Positions 6,712 to 7,283 of a stretch of DNA of 7,283 bases are shown in pieces (position 1 is the first letter of the stretch; every line of letters begins with the position of its first letter). The translations under genes were made by a program, and so were the position numbers. This DNA is from Candidatus Latescibacterota bacterium (lineage in GTDB: Bacteria > Latescibacterota > 4484-107): positions 1 through 7,283 of the forward strand of contig JAUWMS010000119.1 of assembly GCA_030613045.1 (NCBI GenBank), read 5' to 3'. The notes under the pieces were generated by a model. The model ran no database searches. It saw only the letters and a list, made by a program, of their open reading frames with translations, and was not told the DNA's origin.

Positions 6712-7283
6712 TTCAGGTCTCCCTTCGCGCCCTTTGCGTCTTTGCGGTGAGATATTCTTTTCTTGATTCGATTTTTCGCGTTGATGTGCTCCCGGAGGGA
6801 TTTGCTGAAGATGTGGGTTCCGTCGCCTCGCGATACAAAGTAGAGATAGCCCAGGTCGGCGGGATAGAGCGTGGCCCGAAGGGCGGCACGGCCGGGATTT
6901 CCGATGGGCCCGGGGGGAAGCCCGCGATGCAGATAGGTATTGTATGGGGAGTCTGTTTTGAGATCGTGGTTGCGCAGACGGGGTTTTCGGCGACCGAGCG
7001 CATATTGAACTGTGGCGCATGATTCGAGGGCCCGTCCGAGACGCAGGCGGCGGTGGAAGATGCTGGCGATGATGGGGCGTTCCGGGGCCACCTGAGCTTC
7101 GCCCTCGACGAGAGAGGCCAGGATCACGGCTTGGTGCATGCTAAGCCCCAGGTCGTGCGCTCGTTGCCTGAGCGAATCGCTGAAGACCTCCCGAAAATGT
7201 GCGGTCATTGTCTTCAGGATGGCGCGCTCGTCCATGCGATAGAAGAGATTGTACGTGTCCGGGAAGAGGTATCCTTCGAGCGT
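6708..7283 (-). CDS. mltG: Endolytic murein transglycosylase MltG, C-terminal part
   Basis: The C-terminal 191 residues of MltG (YceG-like); the N-terminus, with the expected membrane anchor, lies beyond the window edge. The enzyme cuts nascent peptidoglycan strands at the inner membrane and so sets glycan chain length. Family landmarks in order are LEGYLFPDTY at the window edge (residues 2-11 of the visible part), the catalytic region ASLVEGEA with E60 as the likely catalytic glutamate, SPYNTYLHRGLPPGPIGNP, and the closing YLYFVSRGDGTHIFSKSLREH. The frame must be read through from 7283; the ATG at 7235 is internal. The end is unusual: after a normal-looking finish (REHINAKNRIKK) the frame continues into the repeat and adds HRKDAKGAKGDLK before TGA. 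The last base triplet overlaps the start of the GxxExxY gene. Confidence 0.95.
   Translation of the reverse strand, partial: TLEGYLFPDTYNLFYRMDERAILKTMTAHFREVFSDSLRQRAHDLGLSMHQAVILASLVEGEAQVAPERPIIASIFHRRLRLGRALESCATVQYALGRRKPRLRNHDLKTDSPYNTYLHRGLPPGPIGNPGRAALRATLYPADLGYLYFVSRGDGTHIFSKSLREHINAKNRIKKRISHRKDAKGAKGDLK
6736..6749 (-). repeat. Right inverted repeat CACCGCAAAGACGC
   Basis: Perfect reverse-complement partner of 6299-6312. Read on the minus strand it continues AAAGGGCGCGAAGGG toward the GxxExxY start codon, giving the CACCGCAAAGACGCAAAG-type sequence that I recognise as common in environmental bacterial genomes. It is translated in the mltG frame as HRKDA. It also forms the upstream region of the GxxExxY gene, whose GGGAG ribosome binding site is just inside. 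Confidence 0.85.

Larger units (their letters stand above)
6299..6749. mobile_element. Candidate passenger cassette: inverted repeats plus GxxExxY gene
   Basis: A 451-bp unit bounded by a perfect 14-bp inverted repeat and containing only the small GxxExxY gene. There is no transposase inside, so movement would depend on an enzyme supplied elsewhere or on recombination between repeats. The interior looks richer in A+T than the genes on both sides. I found no obvious target-site duplication: the outer flanks, AAGGCAAGC on the left and AGATATTCT on the right, do not match. That it is mobile is an inference from structure and from the disturbed end of mltG. Confidence 0.45.

Noticed and set aside
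6747..7022. Plus-strand frame of 91 codons opposite mltG
   Set aside because: Antisense to clear MltG motifs; no domain or conserved feature.

Overview
This is a bacterial chromosomal window. It carries a standard 23S-5S rRNA operon end, an intrinsic terminator and housekeeping genes (a PcrA/UvrD helicase and the cell-wall enzyme MltG). Protein genes are fairly GC-rich, with strong AAGGAGG-type ribosome binding sites. I cannot assign a phylum from the sequence alone. The abundance of short intergenic repeats resembles what I associate with uncultivated environmental lineages, but that is an impression.

Layout: bases 1-1742 are the 3' part of a 23S rRNA gene (end of domain II through domain VI), followed by a 67-bp spacer without a tRNA, a 5S rRNA (1810-1927) and an intrinsic terminator (1939-1978). 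Two plus-strand genes follow: a sugar phosphate isomerase/epimerase-like TIM-barrel protein (2061-2840) and a UPF0173/UlaG-like metallo-beta-lactamase-fold hydrolase (3078-3692). They are separated by a composite inverted repeat that ends in a T tract. A 336-bp gap (3693-4028) between convergent genes holds a heptamer tandem repeat, a probable bidirectional terminator, a duplicated motif and a double palindrome.

The right half lies on the minus strand, transcribed leftward: mltG (partial, 5' end outside the window), a small GxxExxY-family gene that overlaps its stop codon by ATGA, and a full-length pcrA/uvrD helicase.

The most interesting point is the small GxxExxY gene. It sits in a unit of about 450 bp bounded by a perfect 14-bp inverted repeat (CACCGCAAAGACGC). 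One copy is read in frame as the last 13 codons of mltG. The other lies just upstream of the pcrA ribosome binding site. The unit looks like a small passenger cassette that inserted between mltG and pcrA, replaced the end of mltG and coupled its own gene to mltG translation. The signature glutamate of the family is a lysine here. No phage, CRISPR, transposase or defence operon is visible, and no wholly new multi-gene system can be supported.
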